From the NCBI GenBank assembly GCA_963675655.1, contig OY776489.1, positions 2,356,001-2,420,000 on the forward strand: a DNA stretch of 64,000 nucleotides, written 5' to 3'. Both the position numbers and the translations under genes were made by a program. This document shows, piece after piece, positions 47,996-56,054 of this stretch (position 1 is the stretch's first letter; every line of letters starts with the position of its first letter). The DNA comes from CAXXOK01 sp963675655 (lineage in GTDB: Bacteria > Bacillota > Clostridia > Christensenellales > Aristaeellaceae). A model generated the notes under the pieces. It had not been told where the DNA came from, ran no database searches, and was given only the letters and a program-made list of their open reading frames with translations.

Positions 47996-50563
47996 TTACA
48001 CGATGGATTCTCCGCGAACCGCTTTGCTAAAGCTGTTGGCGAGGAACAGAAGAACGATGGAAACAAGCGACTTCAAGATACCAATGGCGGTTGCCATGGA
48101 TATGGTGTTGCTGCTTCGTGTTCCAAGGGAGATGTTGTAAACATATAGGTCCAGCACTTCGATGGTGCTCTTGTTCATCGCATTTTGGAAAACAAGGTAC
48201 TGCTCCATGCCATTGTTGACGACGTTGGAAATTTGCAAAAGCAGCAATACGAAGAAAGTTGGCAGGATGCCCGGAATGGTGATGTGCATAATCTGCCGCC
48301 ACCGGCCTGCACCATCCACTTTAGCAGCCTCATATAGCTCCTGATCGATTCCCGCAATAGCGGCCAGATACATAATGGCGCTCCAGCCAAGCGTTTTCCA
48401 TGTGTACCAAACCCACATTTTAATCCATATATGCTCGCCGGAGTTCAGGTAGGCAATGGGTTCCTGTATAATTCCCAACGCCATAAATGCTTTGTTTACA
48501 ATGCCTGTATCCAGTGAGAACATGGTGAGCGCAAAGGAGAAAACCAATACCCAACTGATGAAGTTCGGCAGTGTGGTGAAAACCTGCACAAATTTCTTAA
48601 ACCATCCGGTCCGTATTTCGGTAAGGAATATGGCGAAAGCCATCGGCAGCCAACTGGTCATCAAGCTGATTCCGCTCATGGCAAAAGTATTACGCAGCAC
48701 ACGCACGGTTTCGGATTGCTGTGCAACGTTGGACCAAAGCGTTGTGAACCACTGGAAACCGACATATTCCTGCTGATCCATCGAAAGCCCCAGCTTATAG
48801 TTGTAAAATGCATAACGCCACCCGGAAAGGGGCAGGTAGGAGAACAAGAACACAGCGACGAGGAAGGGGAGCATCATTAAAAACAGTTTAAATTTCTTGG
48901 GAAGCTCTTCATAATCTAAAAAGCCTGCATAAAATGCCGCAAAGATACTAAACCCGATTGCGCAATAAAGCGGCGCGAGTCCGGCGATGAACCCTACATC
49001 TTTTGGCATTAGCAGTGTTGCAGCAAGGACAGTTACCGCTTGTAGCAGTGCTGCCAGCAGCAGCAAGGTTACAATAAGCCGCTTATTCCTTTTCCGGGAA
49101 AGCAGCAATACAATTATCGCAAGGGTGACCAGAAGCGTTACAATGAGCAGCAGGCTGATTTTATGCAGAATACCAGAAACCAAAGCTTGTAGACCGCTAA
49201 GCGTTAAACCATTTTTTACGGTTTCTTCGGCATACAGCACTTTCCCGCGAACATTAGTCGGGTTCATCAGTGCATCCGGCTGTTGAAATAGTAACATTTG
49301 CACACCGGATAAATTGGCGCTGACCGTAGGATTGGATTGGTTTATTTTCCCCGGCGTATATAAGTTTACCTGTACAACGGGGGTTAACAGCAGCACCGCT
49401 GCTGCGATGGAAAAAGACAAGCTGATCGTTAATATCCGCTTGCGCTGTGGTATCGGGTTAACAAAATACGGTTCATCTGCGCGGTATATGCCCAGTGCGG
49501 CGCTTATAGCAGAACCGACGGTTGCAAAGCACATAAGAAAGGGAACGAGGGTATATCCGCCCAGCCCCAGATACATCATCTGGGATATGGCGCCATTAAA
49601 CTGATAGTTGCTGTCTACTTGCAGGGTACCTACGACTTCGGAAAGCAACAATATACTGGATAATGACAGTAAACAGGCAGGAATCCAGCGGTCAACCTTT
49701 CGAATCAGCTGCAGCATAAGCCCAATCAGAAGGAGCAAAACAGCAGCTATGGCCATGACACGTAATGAGCCGTTTTGTGTGGGTACAAGGAACAAATTCT
49801 TCACAGTGCTGCCGCTATCGCTGAGTGTAACCAGTTTTTGGAGCGCACCACCGTTAATTATGCCCGAAAACGTTTCACCTCCGCTGCCGAGCTCTTTCAG
49901 CGGCGCTTCGGAGTTAAGCAACCATTGAATGCCGTTTTCTTGCCGGGATGCTAATGAATCCGCTTCAAAACTTGAAAAAGTACCTAATTGCGAATAACTG
50001 CCGGCAAAAGGAAGCACGAGCATGATAAGTGCAACACCGCACAAAACAGCGCTTATACTGCGCCAAGCCCGATCGTTGCTGCGAAGCGGAGCAATATGCC
50101 GTATATTGAAGACTTCCATAACGGACAACGCGAAAGAAAGAATAAAGGGAACCCAGATGTACCATTTTGTGGTAAACAAAACAGAGAAAAGGACGCTTTG
50201 TTCCAAGGCTTGAAAATAGAAAGAGAATAGCAACAACGCTAACGTTCCGCATCCGCCGATGACCACAGCCAATCGATTCGCCCACGCATTTGGGATCAGA
50301 ACCAGCAGTGCCCCTAGCGCCACCAGGCATAGGGCGATGCCAAGCAAACCAATGCGGAAGGGAATGTAGCGCAGCGAAGGCATCAGGTCGATTGGGAAGA
50401 TGTTGACGCCTTTACTTAGCAGCGTAATGCCGGATACGTCGCCAGGAAATGCGCTGGCGATTTCCTGCGGCAGAGCCATATGCGCATATACGCTGAACCA
50501 GGGAGTAAAAAAACTAGCCAGAAATAAGAGAAGTAAAATGCCGATCGTGATTCGTCTTTTCAT
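47996..50563 (-). CDS. sugar ABC transporter permease (LplB type) with large N-terminal membrane extension
   Basis: An 855-aa protein. Residues from about 560 to the end form a standard MalF/LplB-type permease (LMMLPFLVAVFLFSYLPLSGW, coupling loop ELYEAAKVDGAGRWRQIMHITIPGILP). The first about 540 residues are additional: many membrane helices and three exported loops that share a pattern of LxP at a helix end, a polar stretch, then SG(I/V)xxLL or NGIxxLL. These loops are at about residues 17-55, 182-218 and 397-436, so the extension looks like a triplicated unit. Usual LplB is about 300 aa. First gene of the operon. Role of the extension is unknown. Confidence 0.9.
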   Translation of the reverse strand: MKRRITIGILLLLFLASFFTPWFSVYAHMALPQEIASAFPGDVSGITLLSKGVNIFPIDLMPSLRYIPFRIGLLGIALCLVALGALLVLIPNAWANRLAVVIGGCGTLALLLFSFYFQALEQSVLFSVLFTTKWYIWVPFILSFALSVMEVFNIRHIAPLRSNDRAWRSISAVLCGVALIMLVLPFAGSYSQLGTFSSFEADSLASRQENGIQWLLNSEAPLKELGSGGETFSGIINGGALQKLVTLSDSGSTVKNLFLVPTQNGSLRVMAIAAVLLLLIGLMLQLIRKVDRWIPACLLSLSSILLLSEVVGTLQVDSNYQFNGAISQMMYLGLGGYTLVPFLMCFATVGSAISAALGIYRADEPYFVNPIPQRKRILTISLSFSIAAAVLLLTPVVQVNLYTPGKINQSNPTVSANLSGVQMLLFQQPDALMNPTNVRGKVLYAEETVKNGLTLSGLQALVSGILHKISLLLIVTLLVTLAIIVLLLSRKRNKRLIVTLLLLAALLQAVTVLAATLLMPKDVGFIAGLAPLYCAIGFSIFAAFYAGFLDYEELPKKFKLFLMMLPFLVAVFLFSYLPLSGWRYAFYNYKLGLSMDQQEYVGFQWFTTLWSNVAQQSETVRVLRNTFAMSGISLMTSWLPMAFAIFLTEIRTGWFKKFVQVFTTLPNFISWVLVFSFALTMFSLDTGIVNKAFMALGIIQEPIAYLNSGEHIWIKMWVWYTWKTLGWSAIMYLAAIAGIDQELYEAAKVDGAGRWRQIMHITIPGILPTFFVLLLLQISNVVNNGMEQYLVFQNAMNKSTIEVLDLYVYNISLGTRSSNTISMATAIGILKSLVSIVLLFLANSFSKAVRGESIV

Positions 50564-51055
50564 GATTTCGTCTCCTGATTATGACCTCAAACGTTTTCGG
50601 TACAGTCGAAATGAATAACCCAGAAATCACAGTTTCTTTCGTGATTTTTGGATTACGAGGTAACGCGCATACAGGCGGGGAAAATATAAAATGGTAGGGT
50701 ATAGGCGGATGGAATAAATATAAAATATAACAGGATACGTTTGGGAACGTACTACCAATTCTAAAGAAAAGACAATCAATAATGGCTGTAAATACGTCTA
50801 AATATTCGTAAAACTGTTAAAATCATACACGATATAGTGTTTAATTGTCAATAGGGGGTACGTGTTTTACGCTGATAAATGTTAGACTGACCCGAACGAA
50901 AAGACAAGAGCAATTGTATACAATGAGAAAATGTAGCAAGTGGAACACCTACGCTATCACATATTTTTTACTTCCGTGTTTATTCAATGGAACGGGCAAT
51001 AAAACTTGTATTGGGGAAATGATAACAAAAAGGTTTTCGTTACCTGGATTTCTAA
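50564..51055. other. gene-free upstream region of the sugar ABC operon
   Basis: No gene. GAAAACGTTT (50590s, minus strand) resembles part of a catabolite-response site but matches only about 10 of 14 positions. The rest is AT-rich with no clear element. Confidence 0.4.
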
Positions 51056-51084
51056 TTGACAAGTGCACGGATCGGTAGTATAAT
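51056..51084 (+). promoter_or_regulatory. tRNA-Ser promoter
   Basis: Perfect consensus: TTGACA (51056-51061), 17 bp, TATAAT (51079-51084), 28 bp before the tRNA. Confidence 0.9.
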
Positions 51085-51112
51085 CGTTCCGTTGCGATTT
51101 AGCACAATTCAT

Positions 51113-51202
51113 GGAGAGTTGGCTGAGTGGTCGAAGGCGCACGACTGGAAATCGTGTGTAGGCTGAAACCTACCTAGGGTTCAAATCCCTAACTCTCCGC
51201 CA
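51113..51202 (+). tRNA. tRNA-Ser (anticodon GGA)
   Basis: A 90-nt class II tRNA including CCA. Acceptor stem GGAGAGT/ACTCTCC, D-arm GGCTGAGTGGTCGAAGGC, anticodon loop CTGGAAA with GGA, long variable arm GTAGGCTGAAACCTAC, and T-loop GTTCAAATC. Its 3' part is the attachment site of the element that follows. Confidence 0.97.
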
Positions 51203-51211
51203 CAAGAAAAA
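51180..51211 (+). repeat. attL (tRNA side)
   Basis: Starts TTCAAATCCC and ends AGAAAAA. It covers the tRNA T-arm, acceptor stem, CCA and a few bases beyond, so insertion leaves the tRNA intact. Confidence 0.85.
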
Positions 51212-51246
51212 GCCCTGAAACATAAGAGTTTCAGGGCTTTTTTTAT
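51206..51246 (+). terminator. tRNA-Ser terminator
   Basis: AAAAAGCCCTGAAAC / GTTTCAGGGCTTTTT, loop ATAAGA. A second copy lies beyond the right attachment site. Confidence 0.85.
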
Positions 51247-51261
51247 GCCGAAAATCAGCCG

Positions 51262-51283
51262 TTTACCACAATGTTTACCACAA
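51262..51283 (+). repeat. candidate integrase arm sites, left
   Basis: TTTACCACAA twice (51262-51271 and 51274-51283) with a 12-bp period. The same motif recurs near the right end. Confidence 0.6.
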
Positions 51284-51288
51284 CTAGC

Positions 51289-52461
51289 TTATTTTTCGAT
51301 GATTGAGGTAATGTATTTCTCCATCCGCTGGGCGCTCTCTCGTTTCATTTTTTCCGTAACAAAGGCGTACTGATCGAGCGTAAAAGCAGCCGTTGCATGA
51401 CCAAGGTTCTCTTGTACCGTTTTTACATCGTCCCCGGAGCGGAGCGAGGCGACCGCATAGGAATGTCGCATATCGTGGAAGCGCACTTCCGGCACCCCGG
51501 ACAAGGCCACTGCTACTTTGAAATGCTTGTATACCGTTTTATGGGATAAATGGCCGCCCAGCTCATTGGTGAAAACCAAGTCCGGCAAGCCCTGCCAGTC
51601 CCACGCCTCACCGGCCTTTAGGCGCGCTGCAAGCTGTTTCTTTCTTTCGCGCTTCAAAACATCGAACACGAACGGAGCCGGGCAGATTACCCGCACCTTG
51701 TTATTTTTTAGCGGCTGCAAGGTGTACTCGCCGCCCTTGCCCGGCATGTAGAGTTGTCTTTCAATGGTGATGCTGCCTTGTTCAAAGTCAACGCACGGCC
51801 AGCGAAGACCCAGCAGCTCACCTTGCCGTAGCCCTGTAAAAAGATCCATCAGAAAAAGGTTCTCATATGGATTGCCCTTGATGGTTTCCATGAATCGCAT
51901 AAGCCCATCGTCGGCCAATGGGTGAAGCTCTTTTTTGATTACTTTCGGAAGACGCTTCGCGCACGCGGTACAGGGGTTCGTGCGAATCTCGCCTATATCC
52001 AGAAGCGTTTCAAAGGCTGAATGCAGAATACCATGAATGTTTCTAATCGTTTTGGGCGATAGGGCGCACTCGCTGGCCAGCCGGTTATACATGCGCTGCA
52101 CCATATCCGGGGAAAGCTCCATCACTTTGACCGCACCAATAAAGGGCTTGATGTGGTTTTTCACCTGTGATTGGTAATTCCGCAGGCTGTACGGTTTCAA
52201 GCTTTTAGTATACTCAACAAGCCATGTATCCAGCCACCTTCCCACGGTCATTTTGCTGGGTTCGGTGTATGTACCTTCGTCCAGCTCATGGGCGGATGCG
52301 GTAAGTTTCTTGCGCACCTCCGCCTGTGTTTTGCCGTAGTAGCTTTTACGGATCAGCTTGCCGGTGCCCGAATCGCGGCCCGTGGTTACCCGTGCTTCCC
52401 AGGTGCCGTCTTTACGCTGCCGGATGCAACCGGCGCCGTTTGCTGCTTTACGCTTTGCCAT
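51289..52461 (-). CDS. int: tyrosine recombinase (integrase)
   Basis: A 390-aa phage/ICE-type integrase. An N-terminal AP2-like arm-binding domain (IRQRKDGTWEARVTTGRD) is followed by a SAM-like core-binding domain and a catalytic domain with Arg in FTGLRQGELLGLRW, His-x-x-Arg in FHDMRHSYAVA, His in ENLGHATAAF and the nucleophile Tyr in LDQYAFV. It ends 87 bp from the tRNA, so it would catalyse insertion at the tRNA-Ser 3' end. Start: ATG 52461 is favoured, with ATG 52479 possible. Overlaps the repressor gene by 14 bp. Confidence 0.95.
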   Translation of the reverse strand: MAKRKAANGAGCIRQRKDGTWEARVTTGRDSGTGKLIRKSYYGKTQAEVRKKLTASAHELDEGTYTEPSKMTVGRWLDTWLVEYTKSLKPYSLRNYQSQVKNHIKPFIGAVKVMELSPDMVQRMYNRLASECALSPKTIRNIHGILHSAFETLLDIGEIRTNPCTACAKRLPKVIKKELHPLADDGLMRFMETIKGNPYENLFLMDLFTGLRQGELLGLRWPCVDFEQGSITIERQLYMPGKGGEYTLQPLKNNKVRVICPAPFVFDVLKRERKKQLAARLKAGEAWDWQGLPDLVFTNELGGHLSHKTVYKHFKVAVALSGVPEVRFHDMRHSYAVASLRSGDDVKTVQENLGHATAAFTLDQYAFVTEKMKRESAQRMEKYITSIIEK

Positions 52462-53023
52462 GTGGTTTTCCACCTCCATCAATCAGATAGTCAACAAGTG
52501 TACGCGCATATTCATAAGCCTCAAGACGGTTTAATTTAAGAGTGTCCTTTTCAAGTTGGCAAGCAAAGGCTGATGCTACAGGGTTTTCTGATTGATTCAG
52601 TGATTTAACGGTAAATTTGACATACGTACTATCCTCTTGTATTTCTTTTGCGCCAGAAATGAGTTGTGCAAGAGTGTAAAACGAGTACCATTCACAAATA
52701 ATACGGCTATAAAAATCAAGAGGAACCGTTTCGCTGTTTTCTTTAAAAAACTTCAACCGGGAGATGGCATTATCAGATATTCCCAATTCATCAATGACCG
52801 TTCTATTTTTTTCATGACGCCCAAATATAAACACATCCGCTGATTCATGAAAGACATCGGCCAAGTTCTTTATATCTTGTGCTGAAGGGATGCTTTGACC
52901 ATTTTCCCATCTGTTTACTAGTTTTCGGCTTCTGAAGATAAGCTCTGCTAATCTGTCTTGTGATAAATCATGGTCTGTTCGGAATGCTCTAATGCATTCG
53001 CCGATGCTCTTTTTTTCACTCAT
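52448..53023 (-). CDS. XRE-family repressor of the element
   Basis: A 191-aa regulator. Helix-turn-helix at residues 5-65 (IGECIRAFRTDHDLSQDRLAELIFRSRKLVNRWENGQSIPS). The remaining about 120 residues are helical and unassigned. It shares a transcript with the integrase on the minus strand and faces the rightward genes, the usual place for a lysogeny-type repressor. Confidence 0.88.
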   Translation of the reverse strand: MSEKKSIGECIRAFRTDHDLSQDRLAELIFRSRKLVNRWENGQSIPSAQDIKNLADVFHESADVFIFGRHEKNRTVIDELGISDNAISRLKFFKENSETVPLDFYSRIICEWYSFYTLAQLISGAKEIQEDSTYVKFTVKSLNQSENPVASAFACQLEKDTLKLNRLEAYEYARTLVDYLIDGGGKPHGKA

Positions 53024-53067
53024 TCCTAGCTGCCCTCCGTTACAATCTCATTGGATTACGCTAAAAA

Positions 53068-53083
53068 GTACCCAATATGGTAC
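53068..53083 (+). promoter_or_regulatory. operator between repressor and rightward genes
   Basis: GTACC-N6-GGTAC, perfect arms. It is followed at 53112-53117 by TATAAT of the rightward promoter. Likely site for the XRE repressor. Confidence 0.55.
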
Positions 53084-53157
53084 AGAATAAATGTTTGTGC
53101 CTAAACTGGATTATAATATATAAGGATGATGAAATCAATAGTGAAAGGCGGGTTTTT

Positions 53158-53319
53158 ATGAATGCAGTTGCAAAAGAAGCACGTGCGCGTGCCCTCCGCG
53201 AATGGCGACGGAAGAATCCCGATAAAGTAAAGGCAGCGGCCGAACGATATTGGGAAAAACGCGCGCAACGTGAATTGTCAAAGGGGGTGGACGATGATGG
53301 AAGCGCAGAGCATAAGTAG
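53158..53319 (+). CDS. small basic protein of phage type, 53 aa
   Basis: Highly charged and helical (ARARALREWRRKNPDKVKAAAERYWEKRAQRE). Similar short proteins with an R/K-N-P-D-K core are seen in clostridial phages, function unknown. The start is ATG 53158 after GAAAGGCGG. First rightward gene after the repressor. It overlaps the next gene. Confidence 0.65.
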   Translation: MNAVAKEARARALREWRRKNPDKVKAAAERYWEKRAQRELSKGVDDDGSAEHK

Positions 53320-53500
53320 CCGGTTGACACTGACAGTTAATGAGGCGGCCAGTCTGTTAGGCGTAAGCCTACCAACGGCTTACCACCTTGTGCATCGTGA
53401 GGATTTTCCCACGCTTCGCATTGGCCGGAAGCTGCTTGTATCCCGTGAAGGATTGGAGCGGTGGATCGCCGATCAAGCGAGCGCCGGGCAGGGGAGGTGA
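53294..53500 (+). CDS. xis: excisionase-like DNA-binding protein
   Basis: A 68-aa MerR/excisionase-type helix-turn-helix protein: TLTVNEAASLLGVSLPTAYHLVHREDFPTLRIGRKLLVSREGLERWI, a clear match to the family. Would bind near att to favour excision, or act as an AlpA-like activator. Start ATG 53294 or 53297 after AAGGGGGTGG. Confidence 0.85.
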   Translation: MMEAQSISSRLTLTVNEAASLLGVSLPTAYHLVHREDFPTLRIGRKLLVSREGLERWIADQASAGQGR

Positions 53501-53504
53501 ACGC

Positions 53505-53855
53505 ATGGCAAAGCGAGCACCGGAAAGATCACATATACCCATTGGTCGTAGCAATGCGATTAGCCGGGCGCAATTGTCGGGATGTTGGGGATGCAGTGAT
53601 AGAGTTACCAGGCATATTATTGCAAACTTCCGGGCAGAGCATGACGGGGATGGATATGCGATTTTATCATCGGCACATGATCCGGCCGGATATTGGCGTT
53701 CTGCAGATCCGGAAGAAATCGCCGCGTTTATTCGCGAGAATGAAGCCCGGGCGCGAAACACCTTTCTTGCGTTGCACGAAGCCAAGCGGATATTAAGCGA
53801 ACTGCAGCACAAAGGACAAACAGCATTTGACCTGTATGGAGAGGTGAGCGGGTAG
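53505..53855 (+). CDS. winged-helix-like protein of phage replication region
   Basis: A 116-aa protein. It begins AKRAPERSHIPIGRSNAISRAQL, then a predicted winged helix (ISRAQLSGCWGCSDRVTRHIIANFRAEHDGDGYAILSS) and a helical tail with ENEARARNTFLALHEAKRIL. This resembles small replication-module proteins of clostridial phages; not a named family. The start is ATG 53505 after GGGGAGGTG. Its stop overlaps the next start (TAGTG). Confidence 0.7.
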   Translation: MAKRAPERSHIPIGRSNAISRAQLSGCWGCSDRVTRHIIANFRAEHDGDGYAILSSAHDPAGYWRSADPEEIAAFIRENEARARNTFLALHEAKRILSELQHKGQTAFDLYGEVSG

Positions 53856-54139
53856 TGGCTACTCCGAAAGGTTTTATGCTCTATCACAGCGACCTGCACG
53901 CAATCGAAAGCCTGCCGGGTGAAGATTTCAAGCTGGTTGTGCTCGCCTTGCTCTCGCTTTCAGAGAACGGGGAGAGAAACGCGCCTCAAGGTGCAGCGGG
54001 CATGGCCTTTACATTCATGGCGGATAAGTTGGCGCGGGATATGGAACGCTACGATGCTATTTGCCTGAAAAACAGCGAGAAAGGCCGCAAGAGCGCCGCC
54101 AAACGGGACAATAGCAAACCGCGTTCTAACAGCGGTTAG
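53855..54139 (+). CDS. DUF6291-like phage replication-region protein, possibly truncated
   Basis: A 94-aa protein starting at GTG 53855 in the stop of the previous gene. Residues 5-70 (KGFMLYHSDLHAIESLPGEDFKLVVLALLSL ... RDMERYDAICLKNSEKGRKS) fit a small phage-encoded family usually followed by a low-complexity Asn-rich tail. In this gene the reading frame stops at TAG 54137, but the same frame continues after the stop as a 29-codon segment rich in Asn-Val repeats. So the tail may have been lost to a nonsense change. See the hairpin across this stop. Confidence 0.65.
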   Translation: MATPKGFMLYHSDLHAIESLPGEDFKLVVLALLSLSENGERNAPQGAAGMAFTFMADKLARDMERYDAICLKNSEKGRKSAAKRDNSKPRSNSG

Positions 54140-54157
54140 CACCTGTCAACCGCTGTT
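54128..54157 (+). repeat. perfect hairpin across the stop codon of the DUF6291-like gene
   Basis: AACAGCGGTT (54128-54137) and AACCGCTGTT (54148-54157), 10-bp perfect arms, 10-nt loop containing the rest of the stop codon. Confidence 0.6.
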
Positions 54158-54179
54158 GACTACAGCCAACCAACGCAAC

Positions 54180-54227
54180 CAAACGTAAACGTAAACGTAA
54201 ACCTAAACGTAACCGTAGACGTAATAT
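54180..54227 (+). repeat. hexamer repeat block
   Basis: Tandem (GTAAAC)-type hexamers with decay. In the frame of the upstream gene they read N-V-N-V-N-V-N-L-N-V. Confidence 0.7.
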
Positions 54228-54240
54228 AAGCGCCCACGGT

Positions 54241-54288
54241 GAACCGCAGGATGAGCCACGGGGTGAACCACAAAATGAACCACACAAA
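54241..54288 (+). repeat. four 12-bp tandem repeats
   Basis: Units of GAACCACAAAAT type, four copies with drift. In one frame they read E-P-x-x repeats, as in low-complexity protein tails, but no gene uses that frame now. Confidence 0.65.
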
Positions 54289-54304
54289 AACAAGGAGGAC
54301 TACC

Positions 54305-54880
54305 ATGAATATAATTATCAAGGAGATCCGGGAGATCCTTAAAGCGTACGCAGTAGAATACCAAGCGGGTATGAAGCAGGTAGAGCTGAACATAGAACGA
54401 TTCAACCCCGTTGTAGCCAAGCCTGAAAATGAAAAGATTCAGACCAGCCTTGACGCTTCGGCCAAGAAGGGTAAGGACGAAATAGAAAAGCTCTGCGCGA
54501 AAGGGCTTGAAACTTCGCTTGCTAAAGACCATCTGTACGGCAGTGATATTACTGCAGACAATCGGCTTTTGGCGGAAGGGATTGTAAACGCCGATGCATT
54601 CGGCGAACTGGTAGAGCGGTACCGAGGGACAAATTACAATTACACCATGTTGACCGTTCTTCGTGAATATGCGAGATTAAATGAGCTGTCCTTTCCATCC
54701 TCGATCCCAACACGAACAGACAAAATTGACGGTTGGAAGAAAATTGAGAATGGAGCAGTTTCCACCTTGGGAGAAATTCAACGCAGTGGTTTGGACAACA
54801 ACCATCGTGTGATGCTATTGGCGGAAGACTTCATGGCAAACCCTGTTTCCGACCTGCTGAACGAAGTAATCGGCAATTGA
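54305..54880 (+). CDS. uncharacterised 191-aa protein of the element
   Basis: Function unknown. The N-terminal half is helical and charged (IIIKEIREILKAYAVEYQAGMKQVELNIERF, then KKGKDEIEKLCAKG), suggesting a coiled coil. The second half includes YNYTMLTVLREYARLNELSFPSSIPT. ATG 54305 lies just after AAGGAGGACTACC; the 12-bp repeats upstream are in frame but have no ribosome site of their own. Followed by a terminator-like hairpin. Confidence 0.75.
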   Translation: MNIIIKEIREILKAYAVEYQAGMKQVELNIERFNPVVAKPENEKIQTSLDASAKKGKDEIEKLCAKGLETSLAKDHLYGSDITADNRLLAEGIVNADAFGELVERYRGTNYNYTMLTVLREYARLNELSFPSSIPTRTDKIDGWKKIENGAVSTLGEIQRSGLDNNHRVMLLAEDFMANPVSDLLNEVIGN

Positions 54881-54910
54881 GTGTTACCAAACGAAAGGTA
54901 ACACTTGTTG
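54881..54910 (+). terminator. terminator-like hairpin
   Basis: GTGTTACC / GGTAACAC (8 bp) then TTGTTG. Confidence 0.5.
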
Positions 54911-54930
54911 CGTTGATGAGTGAAAAAGCC

Positions 54931-54976
54931 TTGACATTTATGTCACGCATAAATACAATATAGGTGTGACATAAAT
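54931..54976 (+). promoter_or_regulatory. promoter and operator of the RHH gene
   Basis: TTGACA (54931-54936), 17 bp, TACAAT (54954-54959). Perfect 11-bp inverted arms ATTTATGTCAC (54936-54946) and GTGACATAAAT (54966-54976) flank the -10, leaving 19 bp between. Typical of CopG/Arc-like autoregulation. Confidence 0.8.
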
Positions 54977-54988
54977 GGAGGTGATGAA

Positions 54989-55159
54989 ATGTCACCAGTT
55001 GGACGCCCAAAAGCAGAGAACCCAAAGGCAATCCGTTACAGTATTAGGATTGACGATGAAACCGAGCAGAAATTGCATGAGTATTGCAAAAAGCACGGGA
55101 TCACCAAGGGAGAAGCAATCCGGCAAGGGATTCATTTGCTACTTAAGCAAGAAAAATAG
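54989..55159 (+). CDS. ribbon-helix-helix protein (CopG/Arc-like), 56 aa
   Basis: A 56-aa repressor-type protein: PKAIRYSIRIDDETEQKLHEYCKKHGITKGEAIRQGIHLLL, a beta strand plus two helices. ATG 54989 is preceded by GGAGGTG. The palindrome over its promoter is the likely target. Could regulate copy number or the genes just downstream. Confidence 0.88.
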   Translation: MSPVGRPKAENPKAIRYSIRIDDETEQKLHEYCKKHGITKGEAIRQGIHLLLKQEK

Positions 55160-55194
55160 CGTTACGCCTCCCGATCAAAGAAAACGTAACGCTA
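55157..55194 (+). repeat. inverted repeat at the RHH stop codon
   Basis: TAGCGTTACG (55157-55166) and CGTAACGCTA (55185-55194), 10-bp perfect arms, no T-run. Confidence 0.55.
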
Positions 55195-55203
55195 CCCGTA
55201 CCA

Positions 55204-55252
55204 AGAGGTCGCCCTCAAGGTAAATCCATTATACCATTGGCGGCGACCTCTT
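55204..55252 (+). terminator. hairpin before the 92-aa gene
   Basis: AGAGGTCGCC / GGCGACCTCT with a 28-nt loop, then TTC. Weak as terminator. Confidence 0.4.
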
Positions 55253-55276
55253 TCAAGAATTGAAGGAGGTATGACC

Positions 55277-55555
55277 ATGTATAGCCTTACCCGGGAAGAG
55301 ATGGAAACCACGGTCAACTGGTGCGCTGCGGACGGTACCGCAACCATCGACACCGCCGATCCGGCCGTATTGCGCAAGCTGGACAAACTGGCGGAGGCTT
55401 ATCCGGACGTTTATAAGGTGATTCGTGTCGATCCGCATTACAACGCGAAGATGTTCAGTGTTCCGGTGAAGTTCATCCGGTTTGGAAAGCCAGCGAGCAA
55501 AGCACAAAGAGAAGCAAGCCGACAGAACGCAATTCTTGCCCGGCAAAGCCTCTAA
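55277..55555 (+). CDS. uncharacterised 92-aa protein of the element
   Basis: No family recognised. Compact and acidic N-terminus (SLTREEMETTVNWCAADGTATIDTADPAVLRKLDKLAEAYPD), then a beta-like stretch (VIRVDPHYNAKMFSVPVKFIRFGKP). Homologues with this layout occur in phage and plasmid regions. ATG 55277 follows AAGGAGG by 7 bases. Confidence 0.75.
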   Translation: MYSLTREEMETTVNWCAADGTATIDTADPAVLRKLDKLAEAYPDVYKVIRVDPHYNAKMFSVPVKFIRFGKPASKAQREASRQNAILARQSL

Positions 55556-55653
55556 GTTAGAATGTTTTTTCGCACTCCGCCCCTTCGGATGCATAAAGCC
55601 TAGGGTGGAGGGAAACACCTTCCGGATTGTTTATAACTACGGGGGAATTTCAC

Positions 55654-55866
55654 ATGAAAAACAAAAGGGCATTTTCGGCCTTGCTGTGCATTGAGAAAAA
55701 CTATGCACCACCGATTCAATATATGATTAACCCAGATTTACCGGCAAGGCTGCTGTATGTTGACATTGAGGATATTCGCATTGTACGAAGCTATGAAGAT
55801 TACCAAAAATCACTTACCCTTCAGCCGCGGATGCTTAAATGCAATGGGCAATGGGTAACGGAGTAG
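55654..55866 (+). CDS. uncharacterised 70-aa protein of the element
   Basis: Unknown. KNKRAFSALLCIEKNYAPPIQYMINPDLP and LLYVDIEDIRIVRSYEDYQ suggest a small alpha/beta protein. Ribosome site GGGGGA. A terminator follows 60 bp later. Confidence 0.6.
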   Translation: MKNKRAFSALLCIEKNYAPPIQYMINPDLPARLLYVDIEDIRIVRSYEDYQKSLTLQPRMLKCNGQWVTE

Positions 55867-55925
55867 AAAAGTCCGCGCTGTAGCTCATTCTGTAGTCCAC
55901 CAGAGCCACAGCGCGAACTACAGCA

Positions 55926-55955
55926 AAAACCGCCCTCTTCAGCAAGGGCGGTTTT
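55926..55955 (+). terminator. intrinsic terminator
   Basis: AAAACCGCCCT / AGGGCGGTTTT, loop CTTCAGCA, then CTCAC. Confidence 0.75.
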
Positions 55956-56054
55956 CTCACACAATGAACAATCCACCGGTGCGGATCCCGGCACAGAGAT
56001 TATGGCCGGTTGACGTGGTATGGTATGATACAGACACAAGAGGAGGCCAGCAGC

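Noticed and set aside
50585..50605. Catabolite-response element before the sugar ABC operon
   Set aside because: Only about 10 of 14 positions agree, below what I would call.
54180..54288. CRISPR-like array
   Set aside because: The units are 6 bp and 12 bp with no spacers. They are low-complexity coding repeats.
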